In this document: one piece after another, positions 52,005-61,800 of the stretch | How positions within the stretch are numbered: the first letter of the stretch is position 1 | Layout: each line of letters opens with the position of its first letter | Source of the DNA: Oopsacas minuta | Taxonomy: Eukaryota > Porifera > Hexactinellida > Lyssacinosida > Leucopsacidae | Assembly (NCBI GenBank): GCA_024704765.1 | Contig: JAKMXF010000110.1 | Location: 186,001 to 250,000 of the forward strand | Direction of reading: 5' to 3' | DNA: 64,000 bases | Position numbers and translations under genes: made by a program | Notes under the pieces: generated by a model | Told to the model about the DNA's origin: nothing | The model's input: only the letters and a program-made list of their open reading frames with translations | Database searches by the model: none

Positions 52005-53032
52005 CTTGTTTATCATCCCAGACTCCATGTCCATCCCAATTTTAATTTCTCGCTCACACAGATATATGGCCCTTAGTTAAAACTCAAGGGCTGAAACTTT
52101 CAGGTTAGAATGACAATTACTGTGCAAGCTTTTGAAGTGAGTCTGCCACAATATATTATTCTCATAGAGATCTAGCAAAACTTTATACCAAAATTCTACA
52201 CCATTCGAAAAAGAAAAAATTTCAACACTTTTGACTCTTCAAAAATTATAAACTGCACTCTATGTCCATGAAAATAGTTGGTTTTTCCGGTCTGTAATCT
52301 TATGTGTGTAGCAGGCTCTCATCCTGGAAACCTTCAAAATCGTGAGATTCGTCAAAAATTTGCAATTTAGTATTAGTTTTCTGTGAAAAGACAAGGGATT
52401 CTGCAATATTTGAGGGCCCGAAATCGTGAGAGTTGAGAGCCTGGTGTAGGTATCTTTACACTCAAATATTTCCTCTTATTATGTCTTAGCAAATACATAC
52501 CTCTCTATGTTGATCACAAACCCAAATATCGTAAGATATGGCAAGAATAAAATATCTAGACTAATCAATTATTATAGCATAATATGTTATATCGAATTTC
52601 CTGCAAAACTTTAACCCCTGTGAAATATTATATTCGTGATAATTAGATTGTATTAGAACTGAAAGATATCTATACATGTATTAAATTTCTCGTGTAATTC
52701 ATCTTATATCTTATCTCTCCCAAGGGAGTGTATATCAGTTCATTAGATCCACCCTTTGAATTGCGTGGACATACTTAAAGTATTCAATTCTTAATTTGGT
52801 CTCAGTTTCTCAACATTTGAATTCGAATATTTTGGGGAACAAATGTTTTTGGGGTACACTACACATATGTTTGGTGGTTTACTCTTAATTAGGGTGAACC
52901 TACTGATAATTTCGTGGGACTAGCTCCCCAGGGCTACGCCCCATGATCATAGGGAAATTTTCTTTCTAAAATGACCTCTAAAGACGAGGCAATAATTAAA
53001 GTGGATAAATATTCATAATAACAACAATAATT
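52005..53032. other. Intergenic region
   Basis: About 1 kb without recognised gene. Several words recur locally (aaatcgtgaga near 52337 and 52419), suggesting an old uncharacterised repeat. Confidence 0.45.
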
Positions 53033-54880
53033 TTAGATTATCAACATATACTGCATAACGGGAACTATCAGAAGGAATGTTTGTAATCTAAGTACACCAG
53101 TAGCTGCTGATACGAAGAATGGATAGAAGAAATCATCAGGGAGTATGTTAGTAGTACCGGGAGTTACTCGCTTCATAACTATCGGAGCTTGTGAAATGTC
53201 TATGAAATCTACTGTAGTAGTAAGCGAGATTTTATTGACGTTATCCTGAAAATCACATACATAATCAATGCAAGATATACTACTGAATAACGAGTAGTAT
53301 AGTGTATACTTCAAACTACGGATACTACGATCTGGTTTGTAGGATGTTCCATTAGAAGCGTACAGTATTTGTATATTCAAATTAGTGTATAGTTTACATC
53401 CTGATTCAGTCAGTGTGGGTATAGCTATTTCTTCAAAAATGGTATTTACCCATAACTCAGTGCTATCTAGATACAGTTTAGAATTGCCATACATTGCCAC
53501 ATGTGTGTGAGGGCCGTTTCCTAATAGAAGTGATCGGGTCTCTTGCTGTAGCTGAGTACATCTATTGGATAAATCAGCTATATTTACACTGTATACACAT
53601 CCAGAATTAGAGTTATCTCTAAACCCAACAATTGTCTGTTTAGAAACGTTACAATTTACGTTAGACTGCAGTATAGTCAATGATTGAGGTAATAAACTAG
53701 TAATAATATCTGTAGTAGATAGCAAGTTAGCGACTATTACAGGGCGTGTGTCTAAATAACCTGGGTTCCCTGATAAAGATTCTTGAGTCTCTGCATCAGT
53801 TACTGACGAGAATATAATACTATAAGATTGTTCTAATGGAAGAGATAATACACGTAATCGTGTTAGATATACTGTAGCTGTAATAGATGAAATTCCATCT
53901 GTACCATTGGTTGCTATGATAAAAGCTATGCTTGATAGAGCTGGGTAGCAAGAATTATCTGACCTGTTGTACACTGGATACATGGATAATGGACAAATAA
54001 TAGTGTTTCCATTAGAGTCTATACAATTTAGCTGTATTGAATGAGTCAGTGCAGTATAATTAGTTATGACGTCATTATAGCAGCTGGGCAGTTTGAATAT
54101 ACGTAACTTAGTGTATTGAGTAGCATCAAATACGGATCCCCTCTGACAAGCAGATTCAATTGAGCCAAACTGTTGAGAACAACCTGAAGAGAAGCTGGTA
54201 TAGAATGCTACTGGTGAGTAAGCATTGCAGGTTTTTGAGTTGACACCCTGTGGTAGAGAGAATAAGGAAGGGAACATGGCTGTATTATCAGTGATTAGTG
54301 CACAAATAGGATCACCAAGTCTGTAGAATACAGGTTCATTCAATGGCATATATAACTCTGGATATGTGAAATCAGAACCATAAGAATCAATAGCAATTTG
54401 AAAGGTATCTAAATCAGATACAATCAGAGGCTGTGTGTAGTGAATAGCAGAAGGATTGTTGTTGATTTGTACACATAGAATACCATCTATGAATGTACCA
54501 ATTGTATTGAAGATGTACACATCATCTGTCCTTACACAAGACTGTGATAATGTACTACTATCACTGATACTACATGTAAACACATTAGTTATTATATCTT
54601 CACTACAATCTATGTCACAACAGCAGTTAGCATCACACACTAATAGTGTGACGTCACAGATACAGCTGTACTGCCTTACTTGTGGATTAGGTGTATTTAC
54701 CATTATAGGTACAGCAGTTGATGTATGTTGTATACTGCTGGGTAGTATAGAACTAGATGGATATGGTGTACTGGTTGTATGGGAGAGTATAGATGTGGTT
54801 ATAGATTCTTCTGTTGTTAGGGAAGTTAGGGAATAGCACAACAGAATTATGATGATGATATCACTCAAGTAATGGAACAT
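53033..54880 (-). CDS. TCTN: Tectonic family protein
   Basis: Intronless 615-residue ORF. A signal peptide covers about residues 1-23 (IIIIILLCYSLTSL). A Ser/Thr/Pro-rich linker follows, then the tectonic hallmark CICDVTLLVCDANCCCDIDC near residues 73-92. The body carries many spaced cysteines, the family stretch GNPGYLDTRPVIVA near 375, and GPHTHVAMYG near 455. The C-terminus is hydrophobic (VLRLQTFLLIVPVMQYMLII), consistent with the membrane-anchored TCTN2/3 type, though anchoring is inferred. Known role: MKS/B9 complex of the ciliary transition zone, controlling entry of membrane proteins and Hedgehog signalling. One gene here would match the single ancestral tectonic. Confidence 0.9.
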   Translation of the reverse strand: MFHYLSDIIIIILLCYSLTSLTTEESITTSILSHTTSTPYPSSSILPSSIQHTSTAVPIMVNTPNPQVRQYSCICDVTLLVCDANCCCDIDCSEDIITNVFTCSISDSSTLSQSCVRTDDVYIFNTIGTFIDGILCVQINNNPSAIHYTQPLIVSDLDTFQIAIDSYGSDFTYPELYMPLNEPVFYRLGDPICALITDNTAMFPSLFSLPQGVNSKTCNAYSPVAFYTSFSSGCSQQFGSIESACQRGSVFDATQYTKLRIFKLPSCYNDVITNYTALTHSIQLNCIDSNGNTIICPLSMYPVYNRSDNSCYPALSSIAFIIATNGTDGISSITATVYLTRLRVLSLPLEQSYSIIFSSVTDAETQESLSGNPGYLDTRPVIVANLLSTTDIITSLLPQSLTILQSNVNCNVSKQTIVGFRDNSNSGCVYSVNIADLSNRCTQLQQETRSLLLGNGPHTHVAMYGNSKLYLDSTELWVNTIFEEIAIPTLTESGCKLYTNLNIQILYASNGTSYKPDRSIRSLKYTLYYSLFSSISCIDYVCDFQDNVNKISLTTTVDFIDISQAPIVMKRVTPGTTNILPDDFFYPFFVSAATGVLRLQTFLLIVPVMQYMLII

Positions 54881-55163
54881 TGTCTAGTTATGTTAGTAAA
54901 GAAGAGAGTTATAATGCAAGTATATCCTAGGTCCAAATGTTGTTCATTTCTTCGCAAAAAAACAACAACTTAGAAAAGTTAGTTGTGTCGTTATACTGCT
55001 GGAAAAATGTAACTGATGTTTGAGTTTCTTAACAAACGAGATTGTATTTACACCAACATAACCGCTTTCATGATAAAAACATTTTTCTGGGTTACCGATA
55101 TTTAGTTACATTAATTGTTCTCCATCAGTCCATGTTTGTTCTGGACTTGACGGCCCCCTAGAG

Positions 55164-55251
55164 CAGCGGTTCCCAAACTGGGGTCCATTGACCCCTTGTT
55201 GTTTTAAGGACGAAAACTGGGGGTGCCGGTGAAAGAGATTGGGAACCGCTG
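55164..55251. mobile_element. Short hAT-like MITE
   Basis: cagcggttcccaa and ttgggaaccgctg are exact inverted ends. The 88-bp element has ggggtccattgacccc inside. It is the clearest short copy of the family. Confidence 0.85.
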
Positions 55252-56145
55252 TAGAAGGATGTTTGAGGTTTTGGTAGTTTAGAGATAAAGATTTGTGAAA
55301 TAAAACGGACTTCACCAGTTTACGTTTACAAATTAATTAAGATTAGTCGCAAAATCGATTTTCCACTAATTATTAGATCAAGATATATATGGCTGTATCA
55401 CGGATATTGTTATTCTTAGAAGACTTAAAGAATCCCAATTAAACAGTTTGACACTGCTATGACACACGAGACAGAAAAGGTGTTCGATTACAGTCATATT
55501 TATCGTATATAATGCAAGAATGTTGTAAATATAATTTACAAATATTTCTTTCTGTGAATTATTCAGATAAATTCATACAAGTTCGTCAGGTGGCTTCCTC
55601 TTATAATCAACAATGGTCACTTGAACTTAATTAACAAGATGGCAGGAGGAATAATAGGCAGAATACAAATGGATTTGGAACTATAAGAAATAGTACGTTC
55701 TGAATTATTGTTTCTGTGTAGCTATAATAAGTACAATGTTTTCCATTCCGGAAGTAGGCATGGTTCGTCCAAAGATATTCTATCCTGACAACACGGATTT
55801 GGTTCCCAATCTTTTCACCCATGAATCCCTATACCAATTTAAGTTTTAACGCATTCGGTGGACCGCTGCTGTCGCCTTACGTGAATTTCTGAATGAAGTT
55901 CTATGTAATATTAACAATAAGATACAAGAGAAAGTTAACGAAAATGGTGATGGTAGCAGGGCTACCTCACTAACCCTGACATCGTAGTTGTGGTATTTGA
56001 AATATGTGTTAGATTTGATAATCATTGTTTACAGTAACAAGTTGCAGAATATAGACTGTAAACAACTAAAATTAGGCAATGTTTACATAAAACACAAACA
56101 AAATGATTATAAAACAAAAATTCAACACCAAATAAGCAATCAAAA

Positions 56146-56300
56146 TACAGTCAATTTCTGTTATATCAAAATCCCGAATCATATCGAAGTCTGAAATTGT
56201 ACAAATGTGGTCCCATTCCGTCAAAGTATATTCCATCGGTTATACCGAAATATTTATCGTGGTCCCTTGAGCTTCGATATAACGTGAGTTGACCGTAGTT
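56146..56300. mobile_element. MITE, 'gaaattgtacaaatatggtc' family
   Basis: Left acagtcaatttctgttatat and right gatataacgtgagttgaccg, with a core differing from gaaattgtacaaatatggtc at one base. It ends about 35 bp before the myosin light chain ATG, so it sits in the promoter or 5' UTR. Confidence 0.8.
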
Positions 56301-56335
56301 ACATTATCTATTTTAGCAACCAAGCAGTCATTACC

Positions 56336-56851
56336 ATGAGCAAAGCAAGAGCAAAGAGCAAAGATAAGCCGAGGAAGAGAATCCATCGAGCAACCTCAAA
56401 TATATTCGCCATGTTCGACCAGACACAGATCCAAGAGTTCAAAGAAGCTTTCAACGTAATTGATCAGAATAGAGATGGGTTCATTGATGCTGAAGATCTG
56501 AGAGAGATGCTAGCTAGTCTAGGGAAAGAGGCAAGTGATAAATATATTGAGGACATGTTATCCGAAGCTCATGGACCGCTGAACTTCACCATGTTCCTAA
56601 CACTATTTGGAGAGAAGCTGAACGGCACAGACCCTGAAGATGTCATACGTAATGCATTCGGATGTTTTGATGAAGATGCGATTGGTAAGATACACGAAGA
56701 GAGATTGAGAGAGCTGATGACAACAATGGGAGACAGGTTCACGGATGAAGAGGTAGATGAAATGTATAGAGGTGCACCCATTGACAGTAATGGTATGTTT
56801 GACTATAATGCATTCACCCACATGCTAAAGCATGGTACTAAGGATGAATGA
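56336..56851 (+). CDS. MRLC: Myosin regulatory light chain (non-muscle/smooth type)
   Basis: Intronless 171-residue protein, one shorter than human MYL9/MYL12. The basic N-terminus contains [10 protein letters not shown], in which Thr-Ser are the Thr18/Ser19 sites phosphorylated by MLCK and ROCK. EF-hand 1 is canonical ([12 protein letters not shown]), as expected for the divalent-cation site. Later EF-hands are degenerate ([22 protein letters not shown]). Role: binds the neck of myosin II and switches contractility. A MITE lies just upstream; the gene is convergent with UTP11. Confidence 0.96.
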   Translation: MSKARAKSKDKPRKRIHRATSNIFAMFDQTQIQEFKEAFNVIDQNRDGFIDAEDLREMLASLGKEASDKYIEDMLSEAHGPLNFTMFLTLFGEKLNGTDPEDVIRNAFGCFDEDAIGKIHEERLRELMTTMGDRFTDEEVDEMYRGAPIDSNGMFDYNAFTHMLKHGTKDE

Positions 56852-57309
56852 TGCTATACTAGCTAAGGAGAGCATGTAACTTATAATATTATCACTTTGT
56901 AACTCTATTATAGTGTGCGAGTGTTGTGTGTGTGTGCGTTTGTATCACTTTTGTATTAATTAATCTATACAACATTTTCCAGTTATTTAGTGCCTATTTG
57001 TGATGACCGCTTTGAGGAATATTTTCTATTGTAGAAGGCACTTGTACAATAGTTAAGGTCTAAAATGCTTTCGTTTCTCAGTAAACAGTGGAACTTCATT
57101 AATACGCAATGGGTATAACGGTATAATACAATGGAACTTCATTAATGTAAACGCCAACGACCGGTCAAAATGGAATACTAAGTATAGAATAACCGTTAAT
57201 AGGGACTTAATTGTATAATTATCCGTTCGTCTTATACAGAAATACATATTAACTGTCCCTACGAAATTATTCATAATTTTGTCAAAAGCTAATAATTTTT
57301 GAATTATAT
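56852..57309. other. Convergent intergenic spacer
   Basis: 3' regions of myosin light chain and UTP11. Contains two or more CAGT-ended MITE fragments at about 57086-57214 (cagtggaacttcattaatac and caatggaacttcattaatgt). Confidence 0.6.
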
Positions 57310-58397
57310 TTATTTTTTCCTTTCCTTTTTCCATTTATAGACAACTCCTCCATCATTTTTCCTTGTAATTATTGGTTTCTCTTTCTTGATAGCTTTATCA
57401 ATCTCCATCTTCCTAGCTAACTTATTCAGAGTATTTGCTCTCAACTTTCTCTGTTTTAATTCTCTAGACAACTTACTGTCTTTAACAGGATTGTGTATAG
57501 GAGGTTGTAGCATTGAGTTATCTTCTCCATGATCCATTTCATCTACTTGATCTTGATCTGACTGTTTTGTATTATTTTTCTGATCAGCCATATTTTCATA
57601 TTTTAATAATTCTTTCTTGTTACCAACGAATATAATGTGAGTGTTTTCTCTCTTCTCACCTGTGTTCTTTCCTAACAAATATTTACACAGTATTAATATC
57701 GCGGATAAGACGTACGACTTCTTACAAAAAATTTAGTTACTATTAAGAATAATACACTGCCTATTCGGATAGTATCTACTATATTTGGTTTCGCGAAGGT
57801 TCTGAGTTCAACTGTATTAGATAATAGTACAGTTACGTTACCCATAACTTATACTAACCTATAGCTGTAATATAACGACTACTTAAGTAAGGACTCTTAA
57901 GTCTCCGTTATAGACATGTTAAGCTGTCCAAAACGGATTTTTGGATAACTGTATTGACCTTTTTAGAGAATTATCTCTATGTTTGACTATTATTTATGAT
58001 AGAGGGTTCGTATCATACTCGTACCAATAAGTTGTACTTCTCCACGTAATCTCTCTATCTTCTTCTTCTCTCCAGCTAATTTGAAATTAATATAATTCAA
58101 ATCCTGACTTCTAAGGAGCTTCACCTCATCTTTACTCAACTTTTCATCTGTATCTATTATGTGTTGTCCGTCAACTGTCTTCTGTGAAATCATGCGAAAG
58201 TAGAACTCGTCTGGATTTCGATTCTGCGCTTTCTCACGCAATATTTTCAACAAATCTTGCTTCCTGTGATAGTTCTTAGCTCGTAATACATAATCTTTGT
58301 GTTTCTGAAGAAGTCCAAATTTCTTCCTAGCATTTGGCTGAGCTCTCTCTCTGTGAATTTTCTGATACGATTTGTGAGCATTTTTATAGGAACTCAT
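57310..58397 (-). CDS. UTP11: UTP11, U3 snoRNA-associated SSU processome protein
   Basis: Two exons, 58019-58397 and 57310-57671, giving 246 residues (human 253). It begins MSSYKNAHKSYQKIHRERAQ, then HKDYVLRAKNYHRKQDLLK, RNPDEFYFRM, GQHIIDTDEKLSKDEVKLLR and SQDLNYINFKL, all close to the family. Exon 2 has NTHIIFVGNKKE, SRELKQRKLRANTLNKLARK and a basic end KWKKERKK. The donor is chosen at GTATGA; an alternative GTACGA four codons-phase away would change one or two residues at the junction. Role: early 40S pre-rRNA processing in the nucleolus. Confidence 0.93.
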
Positions 58398-58433
58398 TAT
58401 TTTCTTAAATAGGGAAAGATACATTAATTAAAT

Positions 58434-58540
58434 CAGCGGGTCCCAACATGGGGTCCATGGACCCCTTGGTAGTCCACAGATGACAGCAGGGGTCCACAGA
58501 ATGTGTTAAAATTGGTATAAGGATTCACGGGTAAAAAAAA
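58434..58540. mobile_element. hAT-like MITE, partial
   Basis: Starts cagcgggtcccaacatgggg, with gtccatggaccccttgg and ggtccacagaatgtgttaaa inside. The right end is not well defined. Otherwise the 58398-58809 spacer is plain. Confidence 0.65.
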
Positions 58541-58809
58541 AGATGGGTAAGGAGTTCAACAAATTTCTTTTTCAAAGAACTGTCTCTGAGGAATAATTCT
58601 CATAAAAATATAAATTAGGAATAATAATAATACCTACATATAAGACAAGAATATGTAAATGAAATATCAATTGAAAATGCGAGTACGCAGAATAAATAGT
58701 GTACAAGTAAGTAGAGGATCGAGTTAGTAGAGAAGTTATAAAATAAGCTAATATTGTACAAGTCGTAAAATGCAAATAATCCGTAATATAAGAGATCGAT
58801 TTGCCAGTT

Positions 58810-61800
58810 TTACACTTTGAGAGATGGCATATGTGAGTTTTGTCCGGGGGTAGGACTCCCTCTTGAGCTAGTGGGGGATGTAGAGGGGCGTGGAGGGAAC
58901 CTACCACTCTTGGATTTCTTGAGAGAAGGCAGTCTCCCACTATTTCTTCCTCTATACACATGCCCGTCATAACCAACTAGATCTAATTCATCCTTCATAC
59001 TCGGACCTGTGTACATGACAGTATAAGGCTCTCCTGGTTCAGGGGATTGAGCCTCTCCACCCCCTGGCCCCGCCCTTAACCGCTTCTGTGTTGACATAAC
59101 AGTGTGTGCTCCTCCACATGCTCGTAGAGATGGTAGAATATCTAACACATCGTATACACCCTGTCCCTGGTTCAATCTCTGATGCTGACGGATTAGATCC
59201 AACTCATAGGTGGTGTAGGGACGAAAACTCTGACGTGTAGGAAGAGTAGCGGCTTGAGGGAGAGAGGGGTATGCTCCTTGTATCTGGGCCTCTACTGGAC
59301 GGTCACAGGAAATACATTTGAAACGACGAACCTATTCAATAAGAGTTGAATTAGTACGTACTATCCGAGTGTATGTCATATCTGAATAGAGATTATATTA
59401 AATGAGTGTAAATTAAATTTTTGGGTTGAATCGTACGTAGTTCACTGTTGAATGTAAGTGGCATCCAAGTGTCCGAATTCTATTGTAATTTCAAATTCAA
59501 TATTCAGTTCCAAGACTTATATAGGTGCATTAAGCTACGAATAAGAGTAACAAGAACAAATGAATAAAATAGTTACCGGTTTTCTCATCCCAGCAGCACT
59601 ATCAGCAACATCTCCTATATTATCTACAGCCTGTTGTTGAGGTATATTTTTCAACTTTTCATCAAGATAGTCCTTCAGAGGTCCGATCTCTTCCTTATTC
59701 AATTTCATATCAACTTCACCACCCATCTGCAGCATAGCTTGTTTCAGTGCATCTTCTTGCTCCTGCATCTTAGCACGTGATAGTCGTATCTCCTCGTCTA
59801 GCTGACTGAATGTACTGTCGACCCATTGTTTACTGGCCTTGTTCTCCAGCTGTTTGCGGTCAGCTTTCTCTTCCATTAGCGATAGAATTTCCTAAACACA
59901 ATACAATCGAAACCAGTTATTTCTTACACCGGGGCTTTTCTTACTTTATTTTCATGCTCAGATTGTAAAGAATGTGGGATTTACATTCATTTTCCTTACT
60001 TTATTTCTGTGCAAATAAATTGAAAGATAAACTGTTTCTACTATATATGAATATACGGATATATACCTCTGTCTATAATCTGTTGGTAAATACAGTTAAC
60101 TCCCGTATATCGAAGTCTGAAATTGTATAAATATGGTCCCAACCGTTAAAGTAACATATATTCCATCGATTATATCGAAGTAATAGTCACGCTCTCTTGA
60201 GCTTCGATTAACAGGAGTTAGTTGACTGTAGTAGAATTTGCAGTTCGCGATACATTTCCTCGACTAATTACGAAAATATTATAATGATAATTGGGTGGCT
60301 AGCGTCACAAAACTTCCATTTTGACTCACACTATCTGCCAAGAGCCAGGCATTAAGGTATCTCTATACAATATTCAGCTCAACTATAACTTCATTAATTT
60401 GTAGCTAACCTTATCAGCTTTATTTTCCTTTAGCATTTCACTCTCTCCGTAAAGTTTTTTAATAAAATCTTTATTGATAGCAATCTCTTCATTAGCATTC
60501 TGACTAGTCTCCATCATTTGATGCTGTTGAGTGTGTAGATCTTCTAGCATTTGTTTCATCTCTGCTACTCTCTCTTCGTCAAGAGCAGAGCTCTTATCAT
60601 CTTCAGGTTGATTCTGTATCTCTGTTACAGCTGTAGCTACATCTACCATAGCTTTATCTACCTCTGTTAGTCTCTCTTTAGCTTGTGCTAGCTGAGATGC
60701 AACCTGTATACATTGGAATATTGTATAATACCTACAGACTCTCATGGGCTATGGGTACCATGACCACACCCAAGTCGACTTGTTTGTTCATGTTAGGTCA
60801 TGTTAGGTCAAGATTGGTTTGCAAGATCATCGCAATATGTCCACAAATTTAAAATTAAGCATATTTTGGATACAAAATCTTGACTTAATCCAACCCAAGA
60901 TAGCTAAACAGAGAGCTTATATCCTACAGAACTAACCTCTTGTAGCTGTTTCTCCCAATCCTCCTGAACAGCTGGTAATCCTTCCAGTGCCTCTAACTTC
61001 AGCTTACTATCTCCTAACATACTCTCTAGCTCAGACATCTTGTGTACTAGATCATCTGGTATATTATGAATCAGGTCAGCTAGCTCTGATTCTAGATCTC
61101 CAAGCTTAGTTTGCATTTCTAGTAGAGTTGACATTAATTGTTCACTATCATCTGGTACCTGTATACATACATCCCTAATTCATATATCAGTTACCATACA
61201 AACTAAGCTTAATAGTACAGTACAACCTCTAAGATCCGAGCACCTCCTTAAGCTCGGTACAAATTTCCCCTAATAGAGTTTACTATTTCCCGTCTAACAC
61301 ATTTCTTAGCAACCACAAACAGTGAAACATCTTGTTTCGCAAAAATCATCTTAAATTTTGTATTCGAAAAACTTGTAACTACCATAGAGTGAGTGTTATT
61401 TCTGAGATCCAGAGACCCTATGGCAGACATTACCCGGATCTTGGAGATTCTACTGTAGTTGGTATACTACATTTCGTTAACTAACAAGAGCCGAAACTTC
61501 ATCTGCTGTAATCTTACCCTCCAGATCCTCCTCCATATTCTTCAATCTCTCCTTAAGGCTCTCATATTCATCAGCTAGCTCTCCTACTACCCTCAAGGCT
61601 TCCACTACCTCAGGACTGGGGTGATCAGCTGGAATTGGAGTACCTGGAGGAGATATCCTGTGCTCCTTGAATGCATCATCCATCTGTTCCCAAGTAATAT
61701 ATTGTTCTAGATCAGTCTTGTTAGCTTTATTAGGCAGGGTATCTGTCTTCAATTCATTCATGCTCTCTTTGAATTGACCTGTTACTTGTTGTACCTTATC

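Larger units (their letters stand above)
54881..56335. other. Divergent intergenic region with MITEs
   Basis: Lies between divergent Tectonic and myosin light chain starts. Contains the hAT-like MITE at 55164-55251, a partial copy near 55795-55880 (gttcccaatcttttcaccca), and the MITE at 56146-56300. No gene recognised. Confidence 0.6.

Noticed and set aside
54456-54836. 126-codon + strand ORF opposite Tectonic
   Set aside because: Antisense shadow of the Tectonic Cys-rich region.
57053-57334. 93-codon - strand ORF
   Set aside because: Built on CAGT-ended MITE sequence and UTP11 3' end in another frame.
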